From assembly GCF_026725475.1 (NCBI RefSeq), contig NZ_CP109965.1, forward strand, positions 1,054,001-1,118,000: 64,000 nucleotides of DNA. The letters are read 5' to 3'. The stretch comes from Catenovulum adriaticum (lineage in GTDB: Bacteria > Pseudomonadota > Gammaproteobacteria > Enterobacterales > Alteromonadaceae). The translations under genes were made by a program, and so were the position numbers. Below the pieces are notes generated by a model. It was not told the DNA's origin and ran no database searches. It saw only the letters and a list, made by a program, of their open reading frames with translations. Positions within the stretch are counted from its first letter, which is position 1. Each line of letters opens with the position of its first letter. This document shows, one piece after another, positions 42,713 through 52,033 of this stretch.

Positions 42713-44374
42713 ATGTCTGAGTTGGCGTTTGAGTTTGATAAAAATAATAATAAATTATTGCTGATCTCCTCTTGCATAGAAGGGGAAAAATTACCCACAG
42801 ATGCAATTGTTAGAGAGCAATTTGAGCAGTCTAAATTTCAATCTTTATATTATTTGCCTGAAGAAGCCTCAAAAGCGGTTGCTTTATTGACCCAATACAT
42901 GACTGCTAAACAATTTGGTAAACCAGTGCGCTTTGTAGTGGCAGAAGTGCGGCCTGCAAAAATAAAGATTCGTTTATCAGCAGATAATATGTCGGCCACT
43001 GCGGAGTTAACAGCAGCGTTTGGAGGACAAAACTTAACAGATAAACAAATTGTACGCTGTGCCGCAAAAATGGGCGTGGTGATGGGGCTGGATTTAGAAG
43101 CAATTAAAGGTTTAGCAAAAGATGCGCAAGTAGGGTCGCAGGGTAAAACTTATCAGAAAGTGATCGCAAAAGGGCAAATGCCGTTAAATGGCAATGATAG
43201 CACCTTTGAGCGCTTGACTAAAACAGCTACAGAACGTGTATTACAACCTCAAGAAACCGATAACGGTAAAGTCGATATGCGTGACTTAGGCTCTTTAGTT
43301 TCAGTTAAACCTAATGATCCTTTAATGCGCAGACACCCACCCACAAAAGGGCGAGCTGGGTTTGATGTTAAAGGCAATGCTGTATTAGCTCAGCCTGGTG
43401 AATGTATCGCATTTGACGTTGGTCCCGGAGCTGTCGTTTCCTCTGAAGATAGTAACCTATTAGTTGCTGAGATTCCCGGCATTCCTTATATATTGGAACA
43501 GGGTGCACGGGTTGATAATGTTTTAGAGCTAGAGAAAGTAGATGTTTCTACTGGACACATTAATTTTGAAGGTGGGGTAATTGTTAATGGGGATGTGTCT
43601 GAAGGCATGAAATTAAAAGCCAGTGGTAATGTTACCGTGGGCGGTTTTATTGAGAATGCGTCAATTGAAATTGATGGCGATTTAACCGTTATGAAAGGCA
43701 TTATTGGTCGTAAAATTTCAGATGATTCAGATCCTGAAACAACGGATTACCACTGTAATGTTAAAGTATCGGGCAACCTGTGTGCCAAATATATTCAAAA
43801 TTCGGCTTTAGTCGTTAAAAAGCAAGTGCAATTTCAAGGTCAAATATTGCATTCTCGGATTTTCGCTCAGAGTATATACGGAGGCACTGAAAAGGCAGCA
43901 GTAGGTAAAATTGTAGGTGGTTTTTATGAAGTGACGCAAGGCGTGCGTTGTGCAACCATTGGCGCACTAGCATCCACTAACACTACCTTTCATTTATTTC
44001 CGGAATTAGCTCAGAAGCAAGATAAAAAACAAACCTTGTTAAAACTGCGAAAAGAGAAAGAAGATATTTTGTCTGAAATTAAAGCTGCCTGGGAGTTTTT
44101 ACGAGAAGGCAATGAGCAGGAAAATAAAGCTGAATTAATTGAACAAACCATCAACTCTTATAAAGTGCATGATAAAGAATTAAAAAAGTATTCGCGCGCA
44201 GTTGTTCATCTAACGCATCAAATTGAAAAGCAAATGCACAGCGTTTATATCCAAGCGAGTCGAGAATTTTTTAGTAAAACGCATTTAAAATTAGGTCAAG
44301 TGCACTTTGTCACGCAAGATGATTTAAAAAATGTGAAATACGGTTTTCGGGATGGCCAATTCACCCGAATTTAG
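42713..44374 (+). CDS. FapA-family (DUF342) polymer-forming-like protein
   Basis: The 553-residue protein has the DUF342 organisation: an N-terminal region (1-180), the motif VKPNDPLMRRHPPTKGRAGFDV (KGxxG..V), then a right-handed beta-helix-like region (280-420: INFEGGVIVNGDVSEGMKL, GNVTVGGFIENASIEIDGDL) and a C-terminal coiled coil (430-510). In Vibrio, FapA takes part in flagellar assembly and polar localisation; other DUF342 proteins have no known role. No flagellar gene is adjacent, so a flagellar function is not certain. Confidence 0.8.
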   Translation: MSELAFEFDKNNNKLLLISSCIEGEKLPTDAIVREQFEQSKFQSLYYLPEEASKAVALLTQYMTAKQFGKPVRFVVAEVRPAKIKIRLSADNMSATAELTAAFGGQNLTDKQIVRCAAKMGVVMGLDLEAIKGLAKDAQVGSQGKTYQKVIAKGQMPLNGNDSTFERLTKTATERVLQPQETDNGKVDMRDLGSLVSVKPNDPLMRRHPPTKGRAGFDVKGNAVLAQPGECIAFDVGPGAVVSSEDSNLLVAEIPGIPYILEQGARVDNVLELEKVDVSTGHINFEGGVIVNGDVSEGMKLKASGNVTVGGFIENASIEIDGDLTVMKGIIGRKISDDSDPETTDYHCNVKVSGNLCAKYIQNSALVVKKQVQFQGQILHSRIFAQSIYGGTEKAAVGKIVGGFYEVTQGVRCATIGALASTNTTFHLFPELAQKQDKKQTLLKLRKEKEDILSEIKAAWEFLREGNEQENKAELIEQTINSYKVHDKELKKYSRAVVHLTHQIEKQMHSVYIQASREFFSKTHLKLGQVHFVTQDDLKNVKYGFRDGQFTRI

Positions 44375-44430
44375 CAAGTATTCACTCAATGCTTGGTCAG
44401 GTAAGCTGGCTCAATTATTCACTGAAGTCG

Positions 44431-45066
44431 TCAAAATAGCTTCCAGTCTTGGCTATTGCTTGAACGAGCGGGTATGCACTGCTCTCGTACGTAATGTTCA
44501 ACGATATCAGTGATAATTAACGTGCGCTGACGCGGACAGAAAAATCCATAAACATCTTTTTCAAAATCGCTGTCTATAGCGGTCGACATCTTGTACAAAG
44601 TACCCACGGCGGTTTCTTCTACTCTAAAGGGCAACTTGACGATAAAGTCGCGCTCTAGCCACCAAATTAAATTCATATGTTCGTCGGTTGCAATGTCAGC
44701 CATTCGCTTTCTCAGCGTATCCCCTTCAACAAACCGTCGGTTTTTAAACGGGCCAACCCAATTGACATTGATGGGTTTTACACTTGTACCAATTTGTTTT
44801 AACTCGGCAGTTAAGCTTGAATCAGGCCGCTTTAAATCAATAATAAATTGCGCTCTTGATGGATCGCTGAATGAGTCTATTTTGGCCTTAAGCGAGGTAT
44901 AAAAATTACTAAACCCTTCAGCAGTTTTAGTTCCTGAACTGCGCTGTGCTTCACCACCGCTTAGATTAGTGTCGCGAGATAAAAAAGGAGATTCACTTAC
45001 CGCAAGGTAAATACCTAAAAATATTAAAATAAGTGCGGCAGTAATATGCCTTATCCAAAACCACAT
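44431..45066 (-). CDS. Membrane-anchored protein of unknown function
   Basis: The 211-residue protein has one N-terminal helix (residues 5-24, IRHITAALILIFLGIYLAVS), a low-complexity linker and a soluble domain (about 50-190) with VNWVGPFKNRRFVEGDTLRKR, MNLIWWLERDFIVKLPFRVEE and FFCPRQRTLIITDIVEHYVREQC. Two cysteines lie near the end. I do not recognise the family. ATG 45066 is preferred over a TTG at 45132 that would add 22 residues without a hydrophobic or family-like character. It is separated from lpxL by a terminator. Confidence 0.65.
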   Translation of the reverse strand: MWFWIRHITAALILIFLGIYLAVSESPFLSRDTNLSGGEAQRSSGTKTAEGFSNFYTSLKAKIDSFSDPSRAQFIIDLKRPDSSLTAELKQIGTSVKPINVNWVGPFKNRRFVEGDTLRKRMADIATDEHMNLIWWLERDFIVKLPFRVEETAVGTLYKMSTAIDSDFEKDVYGFFCPRQRTLIITDIVEHYVREQCIPARSSNSQDWKLF

Positions 45067-45119
45067 GGTGTGTGTACCCAAATCCTTGTTTGTATCTCTA
45101 CTCAGGTTGCCAAGATTTA

Positions 45120-45159
45120 TAAAAAATAGCAAGACGATTAAATGCAGAGTTTAATCGTC
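45120..45159 (-). terminator. Terminator after lpxL
   Basis: GACGATTAAA (45133-45142) and its exact complement (45150-45159) form a 10-bp stem; on the minus strand TTGCTATTTTTT follows. Confidence 0.85.
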
Positions 45160-45173
45160 ATTTCAAGCTGAAG

Positions 45174-46097
45174 TTATTTATAGACCGAAGCTTGTTTTCT
45201 GTCTGGCCGAGTTTTAAAACGTCTATGTAGCCACATGTACTGCTCAGGTGCTTTCATAATGCCTTGTTCTATTAATTTATTAAGACGTGTAGCGTCAACT
45301 TGGTCGTCGCCACTTGGATAATTATCTAAAGCGGGTGTTAAGGTAATCTTATAACCTTTTCCATTAGGCAACCGTTCAGGCATTAAAACGATTACTTTAC
45401 AGTTTGATTCTTTTGCAAATAACGTGGTTCCTGTCGTGGTACAAGCTTGAGGTTCGGCAAAAAAAGGCACAAATACACTGCGGCGTCTGCCGTAGTCTTG
45501 ATCCGGTAAATAATAACAAGCTTCATTATTGGTGAGGGCCTCTAATAAACCTTTTACGTTTTTTGCACCAATTAAGTATCTATTATCTCTGGCTCGGCCT
45601 TTATACTGAAAATACTCCATTAGAGGGTTGTTATGCGGACGATAAAAAGCAACACAGGGGTGGGCTTGGCCAAATACACGACCACAAATTTCTAAACACA
45701 TCATATGGTAGGTAGCAAGTAAAACGCCTTGGCCTGATTTTAACGCATCTTCTAAATGTTCTAAGCCTTCAACGTGAGCGATACGTTTAATGCGCCATTG
45801 CGGCCACCACCAACCCATGCTTGATTCAAATAATGCAATGCCGGTAGATTCAAAATTTTTGATCAATAAGCTTTTTCGCGCTTGTTCTGACATTTCAGGA
45901 AAACAGATTTCTAAATTACGCGCGGCAATTTTTCTGCGGCTTTTTACCGTAATATATAACAAACGGCCAATTAACTTGCCTAAGCCAAGTTGCAAGCGAT
46001 AAGGTAACCATGAAATCGTATATAAAATAATAATACCAAGCCAATTGATCCAATAGCGAGGCAATAAAAATGAAAAACTAAATGTAGGCGTATTCAA
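45174..46097 (-). CDS. lpxL: Lipid A biosynthesis lauroyl acyltransferase
   Basis: The 307-residue inner-membrane enzyme adds a secondary acyl chain to Kdo2-lipid IV-A. The catalytic H-x4-E is in LLATYHMMCLEICGR. YRPHNNPLMEYFQYKGR, CYYLPDQDYGRR and the C-terminal APEQYMWLHRRFKTRP match LpxL. One N-terminal helix (14-34) anchors it. xseA lies 62 bp upstream on the same strand. Confidence 0.9.
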   Translation of the reverse strand: MNTPTFSFSFLLPRYWINWLGIIILYTISWLPYRLQLGLGKLIGRLLYITVKSRRKIAARNLEICFPEMSEQARKSLLIKNFESTGIALFESSMGWWWPQWRIKRIAHVEGLEHLEDALKSGQGVLLATYHMMCLEICGRVFGQAHPCVAFYRPHNNPLMEYFQYKGRARDNRYLIGAKNVKGLLEALTNNEACYYLPDQDYGRRRSVFVPFFAEPQACTTTGTTLFAKESNCKVIVLMPERLPNGKGYKITLTPALDNYPSGDDQVDATRLNKLIEQGIMKAPEQYMWLHRRFKTRPDRKQASVYK

Positions 46098-46159
46098 AAT
46101 AAATCAATCCAGGTTATGAGTGGCGCATATTTTAAGCACAAAAATACTTAACGGCTAGT

Positions 46160-47497
46160 TTAAAACTCGATATCTTTTATTTGGCTGGTAATTTTACCAT
46201 CAGCCAACCGAGTTTTAATGGTTTGTCCTATGGTTACGTCGCGGCTACTTTGAATACTATTACCTTGTTCATCAAAGGTTGCACTGTAACCTCGACTTAA
46301 TGTAGATAAAGGGCTGTAAGCTTGTAATTTTTCGGTTAAAACAAGGTGTTGGTTGTAATATCGTTTGTAATGATCATGCATTGCCTGGTGGAGTTTTTGC
46401 CGCATTTGAATTTGTTTTTGATGCGCAGACTGAAGCCGATATTTGGGATGGTTTTCTAATAACCTTTGTTGTAATCGGGCAAGTTTATTGGTTTTTGTTT
46501 TTAGATTATTTTGTAAGTATTGGTTTAGTTGATGCAGTGTCTCATCTAGCCATTGTTGGCGGTTAAGCATTTGCTTAACGGGATCTTGCTGGTTTAGCCT
46601 AAGCTCTAAACGATTTAATTGGTTTTGATATCGACTGATGTGCCGCTCAGCATTCATTTTAAGTTGAGTGGTTAATCGAGGCAGTTGATTTTTTTGTCGT
46701 AAGCTTGATTGGCATACCATTTCAGCGGCAGCAGAAGGGGTGGCGGCTCTGATGTCGGCTACCAAATCAGCAATGGTTATATCGGTTTCATGACCCACTG
46801 CGCTGATGACAGGCAAACGACTGTAATGAATAGTATAGGCTATGGGCTCTTGATTGAATGCCCATAAATCTTCAATTGAACCACCGCCGCGACTAACAAC
46901 TAATAAATCAAGAGATGTGTTTTGATTTGCAATTTCAATCATTTTACAAATATGAGCACAGGCTTGCTCGCCTTGCACTAAACAGGGATAAATGATGACT
47001 TCAATATTAGGCGCTAGCCGAGCCATAATGCTCAATATATCGTGTATTGCAGCGCCTTTAGCCGAGGTGATTAAGCCAATTTTTTGAATATCTTTAGGCA
47101 GGCTTTGTTTGGTTTGACTATCGAACAAACCTTCGGCTGAGAGTTTTAATTTTAAAGCTTCGAATTGCTGTTGCAGTTGGCCAATACCAGCAGGCTGCAT
47201 AGATTCAACAATAAGCTGATATTCGCCTCTGGGTTTATACAAACTCACATTAGCTCTAACTAGAACCTGTTTACCATTTTCAGGTGCAAACTGAACAAAT
47301 CGGTTGCTGCCTTTAAACATGGCGCATTTTACTTGTGATTGTGCATCTTTTAATGAAAAATACCAATGCCCCGAACTGGCTTTGGTTAAATTTGAGATTT
47401 CGGCTTCTAATAATAGCGAGACAAATTCTTGCTCCAGCAAATTTTTGATTTGCTGATTAAGGGCTGAAACTGAATAAATTTGTTGCGAAATTGTCAT
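46160..47497 (-). CDS. xseA: Exodeoxyribonuclease VII large subunit
   Basis: The 445-residue subunit cleaves single-stranded DNA from both ends together with XseB. It has an N-terminal OB fold (about 1-100: SGHWYFSLKDAQSQVKCAMF), the catalytic core (IGLITSAKGAAIHDIL, VVSRGGGSIEDLWAFN, SAVGHETDITIAD) and a long helical C-terminal region (290-400). It is divergent from guaB, a common gammaproteobacterial arrangement. Confidence 0.95.
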   Translation of the reverse strand: MTISQQIYSVSALNQQIKNLLEQEFVSLLLEAEISNLTKASSGHWYFSLKDAQSQVKCAMFKGSNRFVQFAPENGKQVLVRANVSLYKPRGEYQLIVESMQPAGIGQLQQQFEALKLKLSAEGLFDSQTKQSLPKDIQKIGLITSAKGAAIHDILSIMARLAPNIEVIIYPCLVQGEQACAHICKMIEIANQNTSLDLLVVSRGGGSIEDLWAFNQEPIAYTIHYSRLPVISAVGHETDITIADLVADIRAATPSAAAEMVCQSSLRQKNQLPRLTTQLKMNAERHISRYQNQLNRLELRLNQQDPVKQMLNRQQWLDETLHQLNQYLQNNLKTKTNKLARLQQRLLENHPKYRLQSAHQKQIQMRQKLHQAMHDHYKRYYNQHLVLTEKLQAYSPLSTLSRGYSATFDEQGNSIQSSRDVTIGQTIKTRLADGKITSQIKDIEF

Positions 47498-47661
47498 AAA
47501 ATAGCGTGTTTTTGCCCGTTTAGTTTAATTGATAGTGATTTTATCAAAGATAAAGCAGAAATTATCTATTTTCATGAAAAATTTAGTTTACCTGAGGCAA
47601 TAAAGTCGTTAAAATTCTGCCGCAACTATTTATACCTCATGACAATTGGTGAGAAGTTGCA

Positions 47662-49131
47662 ATGCTAAGAATCGCTCAAGAAGCCCTAACGTTTGATGAC
47701 GTTTTACTTGTCCCCGGACACTCTACTGTTTTGCCTCATACGGCAAACTTAAAAACTCAATTAACTCGCAAAATTAGCTTAAACATTCCGATGATATCCG
47801 CTGCTATGGATACAGTTACTGACGCTCGTTTAGCGATCGCGTTAGCTCAAGAAGGCGGTTTAGGTTTCGTTCATAAAAACATGACAATCGAAGAGCAAGC
47901 AGCTCAAGTTCGTCAAGTTAAAAAATATGAATCTGGTATCGTTTCCGATCCCATTACCGTTAAGCCAGATATGTCAATTAGCGAAGTGATCGCTTTGTCT
48001 GCACAGGTTAAATTTTCTGGTTTCCCAGTGGTTGACTGCGAAAATAATTTAGTAGGTATCGCGACTGCTCGTGATATTCGTTTTGAAAAAAATCTAAATT
48101 TACCCATTTCGTCAGTGATGACGCCAAAAGAAAAATTGGTCACTGTGAAAGAGGGTGAAAATCCAGCTAATATTCTAGATTTAATGCATACTCATCGTAT
48201 TGAAAAAGTATTAGTTGTTGACGATAACTTTAAATTGGCGGGTATGATTACCGTTAAAGATTATTATAAAGCCGCTGATAAGCCAGATGCTTGTAAAGAC
48301 GAATTAGGTCGTTTACGTGTTGGTGCTGCTGTTGGTGTTGGCGCAGGTACTGACGAGAGAGTAAAAGCACTTGTTGAAGCTGGCGCAGATGTTATTTTAG
48401 TTGATACCTCACATGGACACTCACAAGGTGTAATTGATCGAGTTAAATGGGTAAGAGAAAACTTTCCTGACATTCAGTTGATTGCAGGTAACGTTGCAAC
48501 GGCCGCTGGCGCTGAAGCTTTAGCTGATGCGGGTGTGGATGCGGTTAAAGTTGGTATAGGCCCAGGTTCAATTTGTACTACTCGTATAGTTACAGGTTGT
48601 GGTGTACCGCAAATTACCGCGGTAAATGATGCGGCGACAGCGATGGCTAAACGTGGTATTCCAGTTATCGCCGATGGCGGTATTCGTTTTTCTGGCGATG
48701 TTGCAAAAGCTTTAGTAGCAGGTGCAAGCTGTGTAATGGTTGGCTCAATGTTTGCTGGTACTGAAGAAGCTCCAGGCGAAGTAGAGTTATTCCAAGGTCG
48801 TTATTATAAATCTTATCGTGGTATGGGCTCATTAGGTGCCATGTCACAAAAAGAAGGCTCCAGCGATCGTTATTTCCAAAAATCTGACGAAGCCGATAAA
48901 TTAGTACCTGAAGGTATTGAAGGTCGTATCGCTTACAAAGGTCCAATTGCTAATATTATTCATCAGCAAATGGGCGGCCTTCGCTCGGCAATGGGTTTAA
49001 CTGGCTGTGGTTCAATTGAAGCGCTAAATACAAAAGCAGAATTTGTTAAAATTACCTCTGCAGGTATGGGTGAGTCTCATGTTCACGATGTGCAAATCAC
49101 AAAAGAAGCACCTAACTATCGTTTAGGTTAA
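47662..49131 (+). CDS. guaB: IMP dehydrogenase
   Basis: The 489-residue enzyme oxidises IMP to XMP with NAD+, the committed step to GMP. The catalytic loop GPGSICTTRIVTGCG contains the nucleophilic cysteine. Two CBS domains lie between about residues 90 and 205 (VSDPITVKPDMSISEVIAL, MTPKEKLVTVKEGENPANIL). SYRGMGSLGAM is the flap region. guaA follows 75 bp later, with a hairpin between them. Confidence 0.97.
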   Translation: MLRIAQEALTFDDVLLVPGHSTVLPHTANLKTQLTRKISLNIPMISAAMDTVTDARLAIALAQEGGLGFVHKNMTIEEQAAQVRQVKKYESGIVSDPITVKPDMSISEVIALSAQVKFSGFPVVDCENNLVGIATARDIRFEKNLNLPISSVMTPKEKLVTVKEGENPANILDLMHTHRIEKVLVVDDNFKLAGMITVKDYYKAADKPDACKDELGRLRVGAAVGVGAGTDERVKALVEAGADVILVDTSHGHSQGVIDRVKWVRENFPDIQLIAGNVATAAGAEALADAGVDAVKVGIGPGSICTTRIVTGCGVPQITAVNDAATAMAKRGIPVIADGGIRFSGDVAKALVAGASCVMVGSMFAGTEEAPGEVELFQGRYYKSYRGMGSLGAMSQKEGSSDRYFQKSDEADKLVPEGIEGRIAYKGPIANIIHQQMGGLRSAMGLTGCGSIEALNTKAEFVKITSAGMGESHVHDVQITKEAPNYRLG

Positions 49132-49156
49132 GTTGATTAGACACCCTCAATTTTTT

Positions 49157-49190
49157 ATCAGGCTAGCCTTTGCTGGCCTGATTTATTTCT
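49157..49190 (+). terminator. Terminator-like hairpin between guaB and guaA
   Basis: ATCAGGCTAGC (49157-49167) pairs along 11 bp (one G.T) with 49172-49182 around a CTTT loop, followed by TTATTTCT. It lies 26 nt after the guaB stop and ends before the guaA ribosome binding site. It could lower guaA expression relative to guaB or protect the guaB 3' end. Confidence 0.65.
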
Positions 49191-49206
49191 GGAAAGCGGA
49201 ATTTTT

Positions 49207-50784
49207 ATGAGCAAAAATATTCATCAAAGCCGAATTTTAATTTTAGATTTTGGCTCTCAGTATACTCAATTAATTGCACGCCGAGTTCGCGAAATAGGCG
49301 TTTATTGTGAGTTATGGGCTTGGGACGTTACGCAAGAGCAAATCAAAGAATTTAACCCAACCGGTATTATTTTATCGGGTGGCCCTGAAACAGTAACCGC
49401 TGAAAATACTCCAAGAGCGCCTCAATATGTATTTGAAGCAGGTGTTCCTGTATTTGGCATTTGTTATGGTATGCAAACCATGTCTCAGCAAATAGGGGGG
49501 CAAGTTCAAGGCTCTGAACACAGAGAGTTTGGTTATGCAAAAGTTGAAATCGTAAAACAAAGCCCTTTGTTTGCCCAAATTGAAGATTTAGTGTTAGATA
49601 ATGGCAACGCAGCTTTAGACGTTTGGATGAGCCATGGTGATAAAGTAGTCGCTATTCCTGCTGGTTTTGAAACCATTGCTAGTACGCCTAGTTGTCCGCA
49701 TGCTGCAATTGCTAATGAAGAAAAACAATTTTATGGCGTTCAATTTCATCCTGAAGTGACTCATACTAAACAAGGCATGCGCTTATTAGAGCGTTTTGTG
49801 GTTGATATTTGTGGCTGTGAAAAGTTATGGACACCTGCCAGTATAATTGAAGATGCGGTGGCTCGTATAAAAGAGCAAGTTGGTGATGACGAAGTGATTT
49901 TAGGTTTATCTGGTGGCGTCGACTCATCAGTGACCGCAATGCTATTACACCAAGCCATTGGCGATAAGTTAACTTGTGTATTTGTTGATAACGGTTTATT
50001 ACGTTTAAACGAAGGCCATCAAGTATTGGAAATGTTTGGTGATCATTTTGGTTTAAATATTATCCATGTTAATGCTGAAGATAGATTTTTAGACGCGCTA
50101 GCCAGTGAAGACGATCCTGAGAAAAAACGTAAAATTATTGGACGTGTGTTTGTTGAAATTTTTGACGAAGAATCTAAAAAATTAACGTCAGCCAAATGGT
50201 TAGCTCAAGGCACAATTTATCCAGATGTAATTGAATCTGCAGGTTCTAAAACAGGTAAAGCGCATGTCATTAAGTCACACCATAATGTGGGTGGTTTACC
50301 TGATGATATGGAAATGGGTTTGGTTGAACCTTTGCGTGAACTTTTTAAAGATGAAGTTCGAAAAATTGGGTTAGAATTAGGCTTACCTTACGATATGCTT
50401 TATCGTCATCCTTTTCCTGGACCAGGTTTAGGGGTTCGCGTTTTAGGCGAAATTAAAAAAGAATATTGTGATTTATTACGTCGTGCAGATGCTATTTTTA
50501 TTGAAGAGCTTCATAAAGCCGATTTATATCATAAAGTGAGCCAAGCATTTACGGTATTTTTACCGGTACGCTCTGTTGGTGTAATGGGCGATGCTCGTAA
50601 ATATGATTGGGTTGTTTCGCTTCGTGCGGTTGAAACTATTGATTTTATGACGGCAATATGGGCACACCTACCTTATGAATTTTTAGGTCATGTATCGAAT
50701 CGAATTATTAACGAAATTGATGGTATTTCACGTGTGGTTTATGACATATCAGGCAAGCCCCCAGCAACGATAGAGTGGGAGTAG
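49207..50784 (+). CDS. guaA: GMP synthase (glutamine-hydrolysing)
   Basis: The 525-residue enzyme aminates XMP to GMP. The N-terminal glutamine amidotransferase domain has the nucleophile in VFGICYGMQTM and the GVQFHPEVTHT triad part. The ATP-pyrophosphatase domain has the P-loop LGLSGGVDSSVTAML. The C-terminal dimerisation domain ends in KPPATIEWE. It forms an operon with guaB. Confidence 0.97.
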   Translation: MSKNIHQSRILILDFGSQYTQLIARRVREIGVYCELWAWDVTQEQIKEFNPTGIILSGGPETVTAENTPRAPQYVFEAGVPVFGICYGMQTMSQQIGGQVQGSEHREFGYAKVEIVKQSPLFAQIEDLVLDNGNAALDVWMSHGDKVVAIPAGFETIASTPSCPHAAIANEEKQFYGVQFHPEVTHTKQGMRLLERFVVDICGCEKLWTPASIIEDAVARIKEQVGDDEVILGLSGGVDSSVTAMLLHQAIGDKLTCVFVDNGLLRLNEGHQVLEMFGDHFGLNIIHVNAEDRFLDALASEDDPEKKRKIIGRVFVEIFDEESKKLTSAKWLAQGTIYPDVIESAGSKTGKAHVIKSHHNVGGLPDDMEMGLVEPLRELFKDEVRKIGLELGLPYDMLYRHPFPGPGLGVRVLGEIKKEYCDLLRRADAIFIEELHKADLYHKVSQAFTVFLPVRSVGVMGDARKYDWVVSLRAVETIDFMTAIWAHLPYEFLGHVSNRIINEIDGISRVVYDISGKPPATIEWE

Positions 50785-51146
50785 CTGCTTAGGTGTTGAT
50801 AATTTTAAAAGCCTCTGCTTAGCAGGGGCTTTTTTTATTCTAAGTTGAGTGCAATTTATCAAAAGTTATGGCCTAGTCGTGTTTGTTCGTAATCAGTATC
50901 GGGCTATTTAAAAAAACTGCAACGCCTTGTCACACATCTCCCTTAAACTCGCGTTTTTAATGCGCCCGTAATCAACTAACGGGAAGAAAAAATATACTGG
51001 CAAAAGTGTCTTTGTATAATTGTCTACCTGTACTCAAGATATTACGGCGCGTTAGACAAAATTGAACTATTGTTTGCTTACAGCGTACAAAAGGTCACAT
51101 GCTTAAAAATTTAAATTCATTTTTTAGTTTTAAAAGGAGCAAGTTA
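50785..51146. other. Spacer guaA / yghU with terminator
   Basis: It holds the guaA terminator, a weak CCCGT/ACGGG hairpin near 50966-50984, and a perfect TATAAT near 51016 without a good -35. No gene is evident. Confidence 0.5.
50806..50837 (+). terminator. Terminator after guaA
   Basis: AAAGCC-T-CTGCT (from 50808) pairs with AGCAG-G-GGCTTT (to about 50833) over a very short loop, followed by a T-run. Confidence 0.85.
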
Positions 51147-52010
51147 ATGTCAGATAAAACATATACGCCGCCAAAAGTGTGGAAGTGGGATGCGGATAAC
51201 GGAGGCCAATTCTCAAATATTAACCGTCCCTTTGCAGGTGCAACACATGAAAAAGAACTGCCAACAGGAAAGCATCCGTTACAGCTTTATTCATTAGCAA
51301 CTCCTAATGGCGTTAAAGTAACTATCATGCTTGAGGAGCTTTTAGCTGCGGGTTTCACTGGTGCCGAATATGATGCTCACTTAATTAAAATAATGGATGG
51401 CGACCAATTTGGTTCAGGTTTTGTTGAACTCAATCCAAATTCAAAAATCCCTGCCTTAATTGATAAAAGCAGCGAGCCAGAAATTCCAATTTTTGAATCG
51501 GGCGCTATTTTGTTGCATCTTGCCGAAAAATTTAAATATTTTATCCCGATCGACCCAGCGAAAAGAGTTGAATGTTTATCTTGGTTGTTTTGGCAAGTAG
51601 GGACAGGTCCATTGTTAGGTGGCGGTTTTGGTCACTTTTACGCTTATGCACCTGAAAAATATCAATACCCAATAGACAGATATACACTAGAAGTAAAACG
51701 TCAGCTTGATGTTTTAGACAGACAGTTAAAGCATAATGAATTTATTTGCGGCGACCAATATACCATTGCGGATATGGCGATTTACCCTTGGTATGGTGCG
51801 TTAATTAATAATAGTATCTATGACGCTGCAGAGTTTTTATCTGTTAATACTTATACAAATGTTCTTCGGTGGGCTGAGCAAATTGGAGAACGTAAAGCGG
51901 TTCAGCGTGGACGTATGGTTAATAGGACGTGGGGTGAATTAAGTGAGCAGTTGCATGAGCGGCATGACAGTAGCGATTTTGATACGCGAACTCAAGATAA
52001 ATTAGCTTAA
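51147..52010 (+). CDS. yghU: Glutathione S-transferase family protein YghU
   Basis: The 287-residue Nu-class protein matches E. coli YghU along its length: TYTPPKVWKWDADNGGQFSN, LPTGKHPLQLYSLATPNGVK, FVELNPNSKIPALID and LNEQLHERHD-like SEQLHERHDSSDF at the end. This class binds two glutathiones and has disulfide reductase and organic hydroperoxidase activity. I start it at ATG 51147, 8 nt after AAAAGGAG. It is convergent with the histidine kinase gene. Confidence 0.93.
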   Translation: MSDKTYTPPKVWKWDADNGGQFSNINRPFAGATHEKELPTGKHPLQLYSLATPNGVKVTIMLEELLAAGFTGAEYDAHLIKIMDGDQFGSGFVELNPNSKIPALIDKSSEPEIPIFESGAILLHLAEKFKYFIPIDPAKRVECLSWLFWQVGTGPLLGGGFGHFYAYAPEKYQYPIDRYTLEVKRQLDVLDRQLKHNEFICGDQYTIADMAIYPWYGALINNSIYDAAEFLSVNTYTNVLRWAEQIGERKAVQRGRMVNRTWGELSEQLHERHDSSDFDTRTQDKLA

Positions 52011-52033
52011 AAGAGCAAGGTAAGCGTATGAAG

